NCBI GenBank assembly: GCA_003991915.1
Contig: RQTK01001124.1
Coordinates: 46,683 to 110,682 of the forward strand
Length of the DNA stretch: 64,000 nt
From: Elysia chlorotica
Taxonomy: Eukaryota > Mollusca > Gastropoda > Plakobranchidae
Direction: 5' to 3'
Below are positions 55,401 to 64,000 of this stretch, one piece after another (the first letter of the stretch is position 1; each line of letters begins with the position of its first letter). Below the pieces are notes generated by a model, which saw nothing but the letters and a program-made list of their open reading frames with translations, did no database searches and was not told the DNA's origin. Position numbers and translations under genes: made by a program.

Positions 55401-58400
55401 CAACTCAAATAGAACTGCTCCAGGATTCTTCCAACATAGAACAATTTTACGTATAGACAAAATTGCTTCTCCCAATTAGTTAGTCCATCACATTATTTTA
55501 TTAAAATATCTAATTTAGAGCTGAAGATGTCAATATATAATTGTAACAAGATGGTAAAAAAAAAAAGCCCCCATAGGCCTCGTTCTTGATAATTTGACTC
55601 ACAATATGGGATATTTGACCAATCTAGAGCTTTAGTGGTTGGGCTTCAGTATTGTATTCAAAGTTTTTAGCGTCAAATGCAATGTAAGTCGGCTACGAGA
55701 TTATCCTTTTGTATAGAGATTAAAATTTTCTCGAATTTAACTGGGTAAAATAGTCTGGCCATGTGTGTCTACCTAATAAATTTATTTTGAGTTTAATGGT
55801 GGTGAAGATGTCTCTGAAACTGGAGATGGTTAGGATCACATCTAGACCGGAGATAGTTGAGATCACATCTAGATCTGATATTAAAAAAAGGGGCTTTGCC
55901 AAAAGTTTATATAACCTGAATTACTATTATACTCAGAGCAATCGCTGAACTGGCTTTATTGCAACATATTAAATTACTATTAAACATAATGCAGTGCTCT
56001 TTTTCGTGAAGGGGTAAACAATTAGATGAAAAGTATATCTGTCGAGAGCAAGCAGAAGTTTTGTACACTTTGTTATGATATATGTGACGCTAAACAGACA
56101 TACACTGATACAGAATATCATGGATTTATATGCAATCAAGCAATAGACGATTGTGTGAAGATTCGGCCATGTTTATTGTTGTTAGACATCGGAAGAAAGT
56201 GATTATAGCATAATGGTTACAAAATAGGTAGTGGCTATTGATGGACAATGCTGTATGTAGTTATTTATCTAGCTTGACTTGGTGGTCATCTGACACACTT
56301 GAATTCAAACAATGAGTTTGACAAAAGTCCATTTTACTTCAAAAATAACTAAACAAATTTTAAATGATTACCTTTTGTGTATCGATTTTAGTTTTTCTAA
56401 AAATTGGCATAGTTTTCATTTTTTGTGTAACCATGTTTATTTTTTATTATAATTATTATGTGTGAAATTCGTGTAACATGTCCAAATCGATTTTCCCTCA
56501 AAGGGACAAATAAAGATTATCTTATCTTATATTATCTTATCTCTGTGTGTAATGTTCAGTCCAGAGAAGGAGAGACGAGGGAAACCATCAAAGAGAACCC
56601 CGTTACTGCCAAGCTGTTCTCATTTCTGCAAATATTGACAGCCGTGTTTGGATCATTTGCACATGGCGGCAATGATGTCAGGTTAGTGTAATGATGGAAA
56701 AATGTCTTCATCTTTTTCCTCCTCGTCTCTCTGTGTGCCGCACATTCAGTCAATAAAATCTTGTTATTTACTTCTATTATGTGTTAGGGCTTCTGGTTGT
56801 CTCTATGATTTTTAGTAAAAAAAAGAATGCTGTATGAAATGTTAAGAGTGATTTCACTTTCAAAAACTGATCACCTAAAGTATAGAGCCTAAGAGTCCCT
56901 GGGCTAAAACATTGGCTTCCAACGCAAAAGGTTTGTGGTTCGAGTCCTGATTATTTCACCCCTTACTGGTTGGTTTGGTGTTAGTTTAATGTGACTGGCT
57001 GAGACAAGAGTCATGGTATCCCCGCCCTGTTTTGTGTGTGGCAGCACATAAAATTGTCAGACGTCAGTCTTGAGGCCCGTCCACAATATAGCCTATATAG
57101 TGCTGCTCTTGGACGTTAAACCAAGCCAACCAACCATCGTGTGTGGCAGCATGTACGATTGTCAGATCTTATTCTTTGGGCCTGTCCACAATATAGCCTA
57201 TATAGTGCTGATGTTGGATGTTAAAACCAACTCAACTCAACTCACCTATAATGAAATCCCATCTATATTACTTGAGACTAGTGCCTTAGAGCCCATATAG
57301 TGCTGACGTTAGACATTAAAACCATTGTTTATTTTATCATAATGATCTTACTCTCCAGCAACCCAACCAACCATCGTGTGTGGCAGCATGTACGATTGTC
57401 AGATCTTATTCTTGAGACCTGTCCACAATATAGCCCATATAGTGCTGGTGTTGGATGTTAAAACCAACTCAACTCAACTCACCTATAAAGAAATCCCATC
57501 TATATTATTACTTGAGAGTAGTGTCTGAGAGCCTATATAGTGCTGACGTTAGACGTTAAAACCATCGTTTATCTTATCAACATGACCTTACTCTCCAGCA
57601 ACCCAACCAACCATCATGTGTGGCAGCATGTACGATTGCCAGATCTTATTCTTGGGACCTGTCCACAATATAATAATAATAATAATTTAATAATAATTAA
57701 TAATTTATTGCATTTCCAAAATCGAAATTCTGCTCAATGCGCATTACATCAAAAGTAATCATGTACATGAAATAAACATAGCCTATATAGTGGGGATGTT
57801 AAACATTAAAACGATTGTTTATCTTATAATGATCTTAACCTGTCCACAATATAGCCTATATAGTGCTGACGTTAGACGTTAAAACAATCGTTTATCTTAT
57901 CATAATGATCTTAACTCTCCAGCAACGCTATTGGTCCGCTGGTCGGGCTGTGGGTGATCAGCACGGAGCACAGTGTCGCGCAGAAAGCCCCGACGCCAAT
58001 CTGGATCCTGCTCTACGGGGGCGTGGGGATCAGCGTGGGTCTGTGGGTCCTGGGGCGTCGGGTCATCAAGACGATGGGCGAGGATCTGTCCAAGATCACG
58101 CCCTCCAGGTGAGGGGAACTTTTCATTTCTGTAGGATTTAAGCTACTGAACTTCTATATTTAGAGAAGAAATATTAAATTGTTTTTGAGTTTTTTTTCTT
58201 TTACATTACAAATGTAAGTTGTAGCTGTGAACATTTCTAGCATTGATGTGCTGAATTAGCCGCAATGAAAGTGAAACTGTTTTCTAAATTAAATGTACTT
58301 TTTATTTCTAGTAATGAGTTCTCTTTTCTTGAATTTAAGACGAAGTCTGTTTTTTGATGATTGGTGTTTCAATAAATTGTAAAAAAAATGATGAAACCAG

Positions 58401-59051
58401 TAATGATGATCCTAAAGTAGAATATTACAAACCCCATACATCTTTTTATGACTATTTATTGTGAAAACTGGAGTTTTAAAATCCCTTTGAAACAGTCATG
58501 AACCGTGTTTATAAAATTGAACAAATCAAGGAAGTGAAGGCTTTATATCATGTGTGTCACAGGATCCTTGCATTTATTGATTAAATATTAAAGATCATTG
58601 CTTTTTTGTTTACCTCCATGATGATGCATAATAAGGTATATTAGTCGGAGTCAAAAACAAAAATTGAAAATTCAATTAACTATTTTACTCTTCTGATGAT
58701 CCATCCACAATATAGCCTATATAGTGGCAGAAGTTGGAGGGTAAGCAACCAACTCACCTGAACTCAACCTTTCTGATACTAACATCACCCTGTTTGTTTC
58801 AATCTCACAGCGGTTTCTGCATCGAGCTTGGAGCAGCGTTCACCGTGCTCGTCGCCTCCAACATCGGCATCCCGATCTCCACGACGCACTGCAAGGTCGG
58901 CTCTATTGTTTTTGTCGGGCGGGTCAGGTCTAACGACAACGTGGACTGGTCGCTGTTTCGGAACATCATCTTTGCCTGGGTGGGAACGCTGCCGGTGGCA
59001 GGCTGCCTCAGTGCCCTCATGATGTTTTTACTGAAGGAGTATGCGATGTAG
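46971..59051 (+). CDS. SLC20A: Sodium-dependent phosphate transporter, SLC20 (PiT) family, 13 coding exons
   Basis: Plasma-membrane Na+/inorganic phosphate symporter of the PiT family. Exons 46971-47166, 47842-47943, 49036-49176, 50106-50191, 50763-50859, 51923-52042, 52465-52560, 53323-53360, 53661-53718, 54608-54693, 56560-56681, 57923-58108 and 58811-59051 join to 1,569 nt, 522 residues plus TAG, all GT-AG and in phase. Both halves carry the family signature: [11 protein letters not shown] (28-38) and HGGNDVSNAIGPL (375-387). Asp31, Glu58, His375, Asp379 and Glu448 align with residues known to matter in human PiT2. The paired motifs THSIVGA and STTHCKVGS are present. Sequon N84-N-S aligns with the glycosylated loop site of PiT2. 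Human PiT1 and PiT2 are 679 and 652 residues; the shortfall is in the central cytoplasmic loop (about 245-345). PiT1 versus PiT2 orthology cannot be decided here. Confidence 0.95.
47160..47425 (+). repeat. Two-copy duplication that includes the SLC20 exon 1 donor
   Basis: CTCATAGGTGGGTGAGA.TGCG at 47,160 and 47,276; both units end ATTTTTAGGATCTC. The second copy is a decoy donor inside intron 1. Confidence 0.88.
47583..47695 (+). repeat. 24-25 bp minisatellite, 4 copies
   Basis: TTTAGGGT(T)AACTATATCTA units in SLC20 intron 1. Confidence 0.88.
47842..47943 (+). CDS. SLC20A: SLC20 coding exon 2
   Basis: Residues 66-99, [14 protein letters not shown] then sequon NNS and a Leu-rich end. Acceptor TTTTGCAG, donor ACAG/GTATGT. 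A microsatellite and the assembly gap follow within 50 bp. Confidence 0.93.
47970..48350 (+). repeat. (ATA)n and (AGA)n microsatellites around the gap
   Basis: ATA units on both sides of the N run, then GAGGAGG and about 18 AGA units to 48,350. Confidence 0.92.
47995..48198. other. Assembly gap (204 N)
   Basis: Lies inside an (ATA)n array in SLC20 intron 2, just before the extra exon 3 copy. Confidence 0.99.
48637..48821 (+). pseudogene. SLC20A: Extra upstream copy of SLC20 exon 3 with no splice donor
   Basis: 139 bp (48637-48775) aligned without gaps to the true exon at 49036. There are 8 base differences, all synonymous, so both encode [20 protein letters not shown] and the rest of the exon identically. 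The acceptor (CCTCGTGCAG) is intact, but the sequence runs into ATAATAATA instead of the TGTGAGT donor. The open frame then adds Ile-rich residues and stops at 48819-48821. About 280 bp of upstream intron is also duplicated but has diverged with indels. It may be a broken exon, an alternative last exon, or a second haplotype placed in tandem next to the N gap. Confidence 0.75.
49036..49176 (+). CDS. SLC20A: SLC20 coding exon 3 (intact copy)
   Basis: Residues 100-146: [19 protein letters not shown], aligned to the LRLPISGTHCIVGS region of vertebrate PiT. Acceptor CTTGTGCAG, donor ATTT/GTGAGT, 141 nt (in-frame cassette). Confidence 0.93.
49220..49455 (+). mobile_element. SINE family A, internal deletion
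   Basis: Sense orientation in SLC20 intron 3. Lacks the ATCCCCGCCCTGTCTCG block. AACTGAA on both sides. Confidence 0.87.
49715..49793 (+). repeat. 38 bp direct tandem duplication
   Basis: TTTAATAAATATAAATTCAG GCGTGGAGGGAAAGAG occurs twice, identical. Confidence 0.95.
50106..50191 (+). CDS. SLC20A: SLC20 coding exon 4
   Basis: Residues 147-175, [19 protein letters not shown], a transmembrane helix matching SWFISPLLSG of PiT2. Acceptor CCTCCAG, donor AAG/GTGAGG. Confidence 0.93.
50345..50596 (+). mobile_element. SINE family A in SLC20 intron 4
   Basis: Full element. Flanks ATATTATATCATTTCC (50,329-50,344 and near 50,639) are part of a longer ~40 bp duplication around the insertion. Confidence 0.88.
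50763..50859 (+). CDS. SLC20A: SLC20 coding exon 5
   Basis: Residues 176-207, [20 protein letters not shown]: short loop then a membrane helix (LPxFYxATI is family-typical). Acceptor GCTTTCAG, donor GAAC/GTAAGT. Confidence 0.92.
51297..51566 (+). mobile_element. SINE family A with target-site duplication, SLC20 intron 5
   Basis: Perfect 11 bp CCTACTAAGTA at 51286-51296 and 51567-51577. A G-rich run has grown at the 5' end. Confidence 0.92.
51923..52042 (+). CDS. SLC20A: SLC20 coding exon 6
   Basis: Residues 208-247, [12 protein letters not shown] then a helix ending [10 protein letters not shown], equivalent to the CPWMRRKI border between the N-terminal half and the cytoplasmic loop. Acceptor TGTTTCAG, donor GAAG/GTGAGG. 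Confidence 0.93.
52233..52400 (+). repeat. (TC)n tracts split by a SINE-tail-like piece
   Basis: TC runs at 52,233-52,297 and 52,363-52,398. Between them ACATAGCCGTTACCTTGCTG and ACGTGCCGTAAAACAAACTC, which recurs at 60,165-60,208 and looks like another SINE tail type. Confidence 0.75.
52465..52560 (+). CDS. SLC20A: SLC20 coding exon 7 (cytoplasmic loop)
   Basis: Residues 248-279, charged loop: [12 protein letters not shown] and following. Acceptor TTTCCAG, donor CAAG/GTGAGA. Loop sequence is poorly conserved in the family; support is splice sites and phase. Confidence 0.8.
52595..52965 (+). mobile_element. 3' end of a LINE in SLC20 intron 7
   Basis: A 66-codon open stretch reads [27 protein letters not shown], then HPL. 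This matches the C-terminal end of many LINE reverse transcriptases (W.GNL...D..RL.RI...A..IIG...HPL). A 3' UTR follows, ending ATTTCCCTATGGGATAATAA and TATC repeats, typical of LINE tails. 5'-truncated and inactive. Confidence 0.7.
53323..53360 (+). CDS. SLC20A: SLC20 coding exon 8 (38 nt micro-exon)
   Basis: Residues 280-292, [13 protein letters not shown]. Acceptor TGTTTCAG, donor AAAG/GTGAGA. 38 nt restores phase 0 between exons 7 and 9, which is why I accept it despite its size. Confidence 0.75.
53661..53718 (+). CDS. SLC20A: SLC20 coding exon 9 (loop)
   Basis: Residues 293-311, [19 protein letters not shown]. Acceptor ACTTTTAG, strong donor GCCA/GTAAGT. Confidence 0.78.
54608..54693 (+). 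CDS. SLC20A: SLC20 coding exon 10 (loop, Ser-rich end)
   Basis: Residues 312-340, ending [10 protein letters not shown], possible phosphorylation targets. Acceptor ATTTCAG, donor GAG/GTGAGC. Confidence 0.8.
54772..55055 (+). repeat. Two-copy tandem duplication, ~154 bp, SLC20 intron 10
   Basis: AACGTAGACC..TTTCTGTCTC and GTAAGTATATGTGTTC.CTCA recur in order; each unit contains a GTAAGTAT donor-like word. Confidence 0.85.
55162..55415 (+). mobile_element. SINE family A with target-site duplication, SLC20 intron 10
   Basis: Perfect 12 bp TGCTCCAGGATT at 55150-55161 and 55416-55427. Confidence 0.92.
56455..56545 (+). mobile_element. LINE 3' tail fragment
   Basis: TTCCCTCAAAGGGACAAATA followed by AAGATTATC and TTATC/TATC repeats, the same type of tail as at 52,900. 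It ends just before SLC20 exon 11. Confidence 0.5.
56560..56681 (+). CDS. SLC20A: SLC20 coding exon 11
   Basis: Residues 341-380: loop end, then [19 protein letters not shown], the start of the second signature. Acceptor ATGTTCAG, donor TCAG/GTTAGT. Confidence 0.95.
56893..57137 (+). mobile_element. SINE family A, SLC20 intron 11
   Basis: Diverged head (GGGCTAAAACATTGGCTTCC), B box GGTTCGAGTCC, tail TCTTGGACGTTAAACCAAGC. Confidence 0.85.
57119..57922 (+). repeat. 240 bp tandem units mixing SINE tail with a copied splice acceptor
   Basis: ACTCTCCAGCAAC occurs at 57,350 and 57,590, exactly 240 bp apart, and as the true acceptor (AACTCTCCAG/CAAC) ending 57,922. Units also carry GTGTGGCAGCATGTACGATT and the SINE tail CCACAATATAGCC.ATATAGT. 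An (AAT)n piece interrupts at 57,671. Confidence 0.85.
57923..58108 (+). CDS. SLC20A: SLC20 coding exon 12
   Basis: Residues 381-442, [15 protein letters not shown] and [20 protein letters not shown], close to vertebrate PiT2. Acceptor CTCTCCAG, donor CCAG/GTGAGG. Two decoy copies of the acceptor lie upstream at 57,358 and 57,598. Confidence 0.95.
58700..58765 (+). mobile_element. SINE family A tail
   Basis: ATCCACAATATAGCCTATAT then AGTGGCAGAAGTTGGAGGG, about 50 bp before SLC20 exon 13. Confidence 0.65.
58811..59051 (+). CDS. SLC20A: SLC20 coding exon 13 and stop
   Basis: Residues 443-522, [28 protein letters not shown], a final membrane helix, stop TAG. Acceptor TCTCACAG. Confidence 0.95.
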
Positions 59052-59836
59052 TACTAGTAGTAGTCGTCTCTCATCTCAGACCTCAGACATCGGCACGGCC
59101 ATCGGAGCAAGCTGTACGAGTTATTTGCGAAATGTTTTGAAGAAATACACGATGCACTCGTCACTGACTTCCGACCTCAACATGATCACCAATGAAGCGG
59201 TGCAATTTAATTTGCAGGAAATTCTTGGGATTATGTTCATCATAAAAGAGAAATCAACGAAGATTCATTTGATACAAGTTTTGTATGAAAGTTCCTGGGA
59301 TGAGGTTCATAAAAAAAAGAAATCGACTGGATATATTTGGTACAATTTATCAATGGAAAGATTTTGAGAGTTAAGATCAGTCCAACTGAAGCTGAGAAAT
59401 TAGCCGAAAGCTGATTCTCCCAAATGCTGACTACTGAGAACAGTATCAGAATGTATGCCCTGAGCTTTCAAACTCCAAAGTTCAACCTAAAGTAAACAGA
59501 TAATCAGGCAGATGCTCACAAACTACTCGGCTAATGTTTGTCTAGTCACTGTTGTTTTCTGCATATGGAATTCTGCGTAAGAAAACGCAAGGAAACATTT
59601 TTATGACATTCACGGCATAAAATTGATCGCGCATACAATGAAATGTTTGTAGACATTTTTTTTTGTATTCTAATTGGCACTACCAGTGTCGTGCTGAAAT
59701 ATTTAAGTGATGGTCCAACAATGTGAAAGGCAAAGAGAACTTGTGTTGGAAGAGAGCCAAGTTCTCTGTCCCAACTTAATGTCTTGTGGGTTCCCAGGCA
59801 AGAACCTATATGGTGGCAGTGACAGAAATAAATAAA
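59052..59836 (+). promoter_or_regulatory. SLC20A: SLC20 3' UTR with tandem AATAAA signals
   Basis: Overlapping AATAAATAAA at 59827-59836, about 780 bases past the stop, is the first good polyadenylation signal. Another AATAAA at 62,501 could serve a longer form. Inference from position. Confidence 0.45.
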
Positions 59837-60159
59837 GTATACTACTTTTTACAGTAAATGTTTTACATTATGCAGTAAGTTAAATTACAACGTAAACCTG
59901 CTGTCATATTGAGAGGAGGAGCTGAATTAAATTCTGCAACATTTTATATTTTACAGTATAAAATTTTTTGCAGTTCTTTTCATATTGTTAAAGATGGCGC
60001 ACATCTTTACACAGTCAAAGTCCTATGAGCAATGCCAGACTTCTGTAAGAAGATACGACACGAGTCAATGGCATCACCACCCAGAAAAAATCAAAGTATT
60101 ACTTGTATATTGAGCACTTAATATTCAGCCTTCTAATCCTGCAATAGTTTAGAGAGATG

Positions 60160-60210
60160 ATTGCAATATAGCCATTACTGTGCTGACGTGCCGTAAAACA
60201 AACTCAACTT
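60160..60210 (+). mobile_element. SINE-tail-like fragment of another family
   Basis: GCAATATAGCCATTACTGTG then CTGACGTGCCGTAAAACAAA, matching the piece at 52,327. Confidence 0.5.
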
Positions 60211-61440
60211 AGAGAGATGGTGATGATAATATTCAAAACAAAACACAGATTTTTAAATCGACAATAGTCACAATTTTCCCAAGGGAAAATTTGTTCATCA
60301 GATCAAAATTTTACATTAAAACTTAGATTCTGTATTTGTCCACTACAGAAATATTCTAGTTTGGTAAAAGTCGTATTAAACTAATGTATCGTCTGTAAAT
60401 TTGAAATGAGGCATTTTGTATTACTTGAAATGAACTGAAGCAATGCAAAGTATATATATATATTAATTTACTAACTGGCGGAGTCTTTGTGCCATTCTGT
60501 GAGTGTTTTCCCTCAGCATTCCACTATGCAAATATTCATTGATCCTCATATATACATCTTTTTTCTCTGAACTTGTTCTTAGATAGTAAGAAAGGCTATA
60601 ATGTGTACGAGATCAAATTGTATGTTTGTAATTGGAAAGCTTGTCATATCAAATGAATATTTAACAATAATTTTTTTTTTATGTAGGATAGAAACTTGCT
60701 TTTAATCTTTGTTTTTGTTGTTGTTGTTGTTGTTGCAGGTTTTGAATGCCATTAAAAGCATTGTTTTATTTCAAACTATTGTCAATGGTGTTTTCAAAAT
60801 ATTTGAGTGCTGGATAATTTTTCTACGCTTTTGAGATTTTTTTAAATTACAAGTAAGGAAATTTTTTTACGTTCAAGACAGTTGAATGAAAAGTCCACTT
60901 TTTAAAGCTTGGTTAAGTGCGCTAGGAAATGCTTTTAAAATCAACTAGTTATTAAATATAACATTATTAACTTTATATACAACAGTTGCTTGTATCTACT
61001 CTATGTATCCTGTTACTGAAAAAACAAAAACAAAACAAAAAATTACCTTTGGTCCTTATATGTTTTCACACACATAGAGTGAAGGTCTAAAGAACTCTTT
61101 GTAGTAAGCTAACGATTTTTAATTGTTTTTAATCACAATTAATCTTTTAGTCACAAAATAGTAATTCTTTTATGTTACGGAATTAACTCCAAGGATCTGA
61201 TCTGGTGAAGTTTTCTAATTATTCAAATTTTAATTACTGCTTTGGTTATATATTTAACATTAATTTTATTATTTTTAAACTTCAAAACACATTTTAAAAT
61301 TAAAAAAATGGTAGTGATTTAGTGAACAATGTCAGACTTTCCTCCCTTGATTGTAAGACAGCTTCTTCTAATTTGGGCATTCGTTCACTGTAACCCATTA
61401 CACAAATGACATAAATGTACAAGAATTTGTTTTCAATTTT
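60210..61440. other. AT-rich, no gene recognised
   Basis: Possible extended SLC20 3' UTR or intergenic DNA; a (GTT)n at 60,714-60,733. Confidence 0.35.
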
Positions 61441-61453
61441 TATATGAACACAC

Positions 61454-61458
<5 letters not shown>

Positions 61459-61515
<57 letters not shown>

Positions 61516-61616
61516 TCCTCTCTATCTATCTATCTATCTCTGTCTCTCTCTTTTCTCTTAACCCTCTCTATGTATGTATGTATGTATGTATGTATGTATG
61601 TATGTATGTATGTATG

Positions 61617-61650
<34 letters not shown>

Positions 61651-61695
61651 CCTATCTATCTCTGTTTCTCTCTGTTCTCTAATTTCTCTCTTTCT
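61459..61695 (+). repeat. Compound (TC)n-(TGTA)n-(TATC)n microsatellite
   Basis: TC run 61,459-61,513; about 12 TGTA units 61,571-61,618; about 8 TATC units 61,617-61,650. Confidence 0.94.
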
Positions 61696-61759
61696 ATCTC
61701 TATCTCTACCAATTTTTTTCTTTTTCTCTCTCGATCCTCTTTTCACTGTAAATTCTTTG

Positions 61760-64000
61760 CTTATTGAATGAATACATTGGTGCAGACGTTTGCTTATTTG
61801 TTCATCTGTTATTAGTTCTTAAATTGCAACTCGCATTTTCTCTTCACCTGTACATCTTTATTTTGCCTATTGTAACCTTCTGTATATTTTATTTCTTGTG
61901 AGTGCCTTGATCAATGTTGAAACTTTTGTTGCGTTGCTCCAAGTTTTAATTACTATATTGAGTGTTGCATTTACAGCTTTTAATTTGCCTAAAGCAGGCA
62001 GCTGCATTACCTTCAAGGCATTATCATGATATACAAATCCTTTTTTGCTTTTAAGAGTATTAACATATGTACAATTCAATATAAAAAAAAACAACGTAAA
62101 TCTTGTTAATGCTGACATAAAAATTAGAAAGCCCAGAGCCAAAGCACGACTGTTGGTCTTCTCCGAAATCCATTGGCAGTGTCTGTATTACGAAGTCAAA
62201 TTAACAATGACCCTACATTTCCAGGGTTTATGACAATGTACTGTCAATAGAATTATGAAAATGTCATACTATTAGTGTTTTTATGAAGATTTTTGATAAA
62301 TTTGTATAATGTTTACAAATGAGATGTGTGCTAAAGAAAAATGCACCAATATTTCATCACTGCAGTATAGTATTTTATAACTGAAATAGGACAATATGCA
62401 ACTAGGACTGTTTTTTAAAGTCATCAAAGTCAACAAGCTTTTAATGTGGACGTAGCGTCAGCAGCAGTATTCTATTGTATCACATCTATTTTTAAAAAAA
62501 AATAAATGCTGTTTTTAATTGTTTTATCGTATCGCCATCAAGTAAACTACATCTGTCCCTTCTGCTTATCGTAAATATTATATAACTTTAAAATGTCTAT
62601 TTTAAACCTGATACCTTTTTCCTTGCAGTTTCTTTATCTGCATAAGTACCCAGTTGTTCTATTTAATTGTAAATACTGTATTAACATGTGAATCTGTCCT
62701 GCAAAATGTAATGTGCTGTTTTTGTGAAAGTCTTTTTGGATAAAAATGTATTATGTACTGAGGCATTTCTTGAGAACGACACGTTTTTTGGTTTGTCTGA
62801 AAAATGATTGACATGTACATGTCTGCATATTATATTCATTCTAAAACTTGATTGCTGCTGCTTTATTGTTGCTGATCTAGATTTTTACTATCCTGTGCCT
62901 TGACGATACCAGTGAGAGCAAAGACACAAAATGTTGTAACCTTTTTTCTTTGCAGCTTTCTACAGACAGACAGCGGATTTTCTTTGTACTGAATTCTATG
63001 AAATTTGTGGTAATGTTTCACCTCGGTTAATACTTCTATTTATAGGCAGCATTACAAACAAAAAAAAATTCAATATTTTTTTGGTAAATGTCCTGCGTAG
63101 CTTTGTATGAATTATTATTGGAGTAATTGTTGTTTATAGAGCAAACTGGTTTTTAAGCTACGAAGTTTAAATTTGAAGTTTAAACTTGAAAGATAGAAGT
63201 AGTTTTAATACGAGATTTTATTTAACATCGAAAACAGCAGAATTCTCTCGCTACTACATCCTTAACATTTCAGAGGCTGCACTTTTTCATCAGTCAAAGT
63301 ATATTTGGTTTTTAATTGAAACCATCTTCGATTATTTTATTTTTTCTATGTGATACAGATTTTGCATAACTTGAATTGCTTTGGTTGTTTATTACCACTT
63401 TAAATAACACACGTAGAATTTTCTGTAAGCAGTTTGATTAAAACAGTCTGCTTGTTGGAAAGGTCGACGAAAATGTACACAACAGGGTTTTGTGAGTTTT
63501 TCATGATTTAACATAAAAATATTAGAATGGTTAAAGTGTATTTGTCCTTTAAAGGCACATTTGATGGTCCGTATATGCAGCATAACAAAACAGTATAGAC
63601 AGTTACAACATGAGTTATTACAAATATCAATACTCATAACAGCATCAATAATAATAACAATAATAATAAGGGTATGGAATGAAAGTCGAAAAAACACCAA
63701 TCAAACATTTCTCTTTCCATGTGTGTTTTCATCTTTCATCCTGTTTGTTGATATCTTGTTTCAAGTTTGTGATAGTAATATAATAGTATTCAATCCAAGA
63801 TTTTAGTCTGTTATTGGTAGCCTGAACTGTATCATATCCTCTTATCAAGTTTTGTAAAAGGGTAGTGAAGTATTTTTACATGCTCATTACATCGAGCACA
63901 AGTGGGTGATTCCCCGAGCTTTGTTTGTCCAAATCTGATCCGAGTTATGTTTGTTATGACGAGTTTGTGATCGCTACTTTGTTGTATAATATATGTTGCA
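61760..64000. other. AT-rich, no gene recognised
   Basis: AATAAA at 62,501 and other hexamers; no SINE family A copy, in contrast to the rest of the window, and no coding signal. Confidence 0.35.

Overview
This is eukaryotic nuclear DNA, most likely from a mollusc and probably a gastropod. The signs are interrupted genes with GT-AG introns, very dense tRNA-derived SINEs, long di-, tri- and tetranucleotide microsatellites, clusters of overlapping TCTAGA/AGATCT hexamers, and metazoan gene families. There is nothing prokaryotic, no CRISPR array and no credible functional tRNA or rRNA gene. The species call is inference. Two runs of N (27,763-27,784 and 47,995-48,198) mark assembly gaps, both inside microsatellites.

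Three protein genes can be rebuilt exon by exon with consistent reading phase. (1) Minus strand, 8,550 to 3,539: four exons coding a 119-residue cytochrome b-c1 complex subunit 7 (UQCRB), a respiratory complex III subunit. (2) Plus strand, 11,523 to 16,780: four exons coding a 532-residue protein with an N-terminal CARD-like domain, two PxQx(S/T) motifs of the TRAF-binding type, a long disordered Ser/Pro/acidic linker and a hydrophobic C-terminal end. This is the layout and size of the innate antiviral adaptor MAVS, and it is the most interesting gene here. (3) Plus strand, 46,971 to 59,051: thirteen coding exons for a 522-residue sodium-dependent phosphate transporter (SLC20 / PiT family), with an upstream acceptor at 46,644 that implies a further 5' non-coding exon.

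Layout: 1-3,200, nested local duplications of SINE-bearing sequence; 3,200-8,600, UQCRB; 8,780-10,330, a decayed RNase-H-bearing non-LTR retrotransposon; 10,590-11,520, a TCTAGATC-rich upstream region; 11,523-16,900, the CARD/MAVS-like gene; 17,000-46,600, a gene-poor field of SINEs, microsatellites and several minisatellite or satellite arrays (23.7-24.65 kb, 30.3-30.9 kb, 33.9-34.2 kb, 40.06-41.0 kb, 43.3-44.9 kb); 46,645-59,840, SLC20; 59,840-64,000, AT-rich sequence with no recognised gene.

The repeat biology is coherent. One main SINE family (about 37 pieces, several with 11-12 bp target-site duplications) shares its body with a second family that carries a different tRNA-like head. A fragment of the body has been amplified into a 91 bp satellite, and all three (TAC)n arrays abut a SINE. 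Small tandem duplications repeatedly copy splice-site regions of SLC20, and its third coding exon exists in two copies that differ only at synonymous sites. That may be a real exon duplication or two haplotypes assembled side by side next to the gap.
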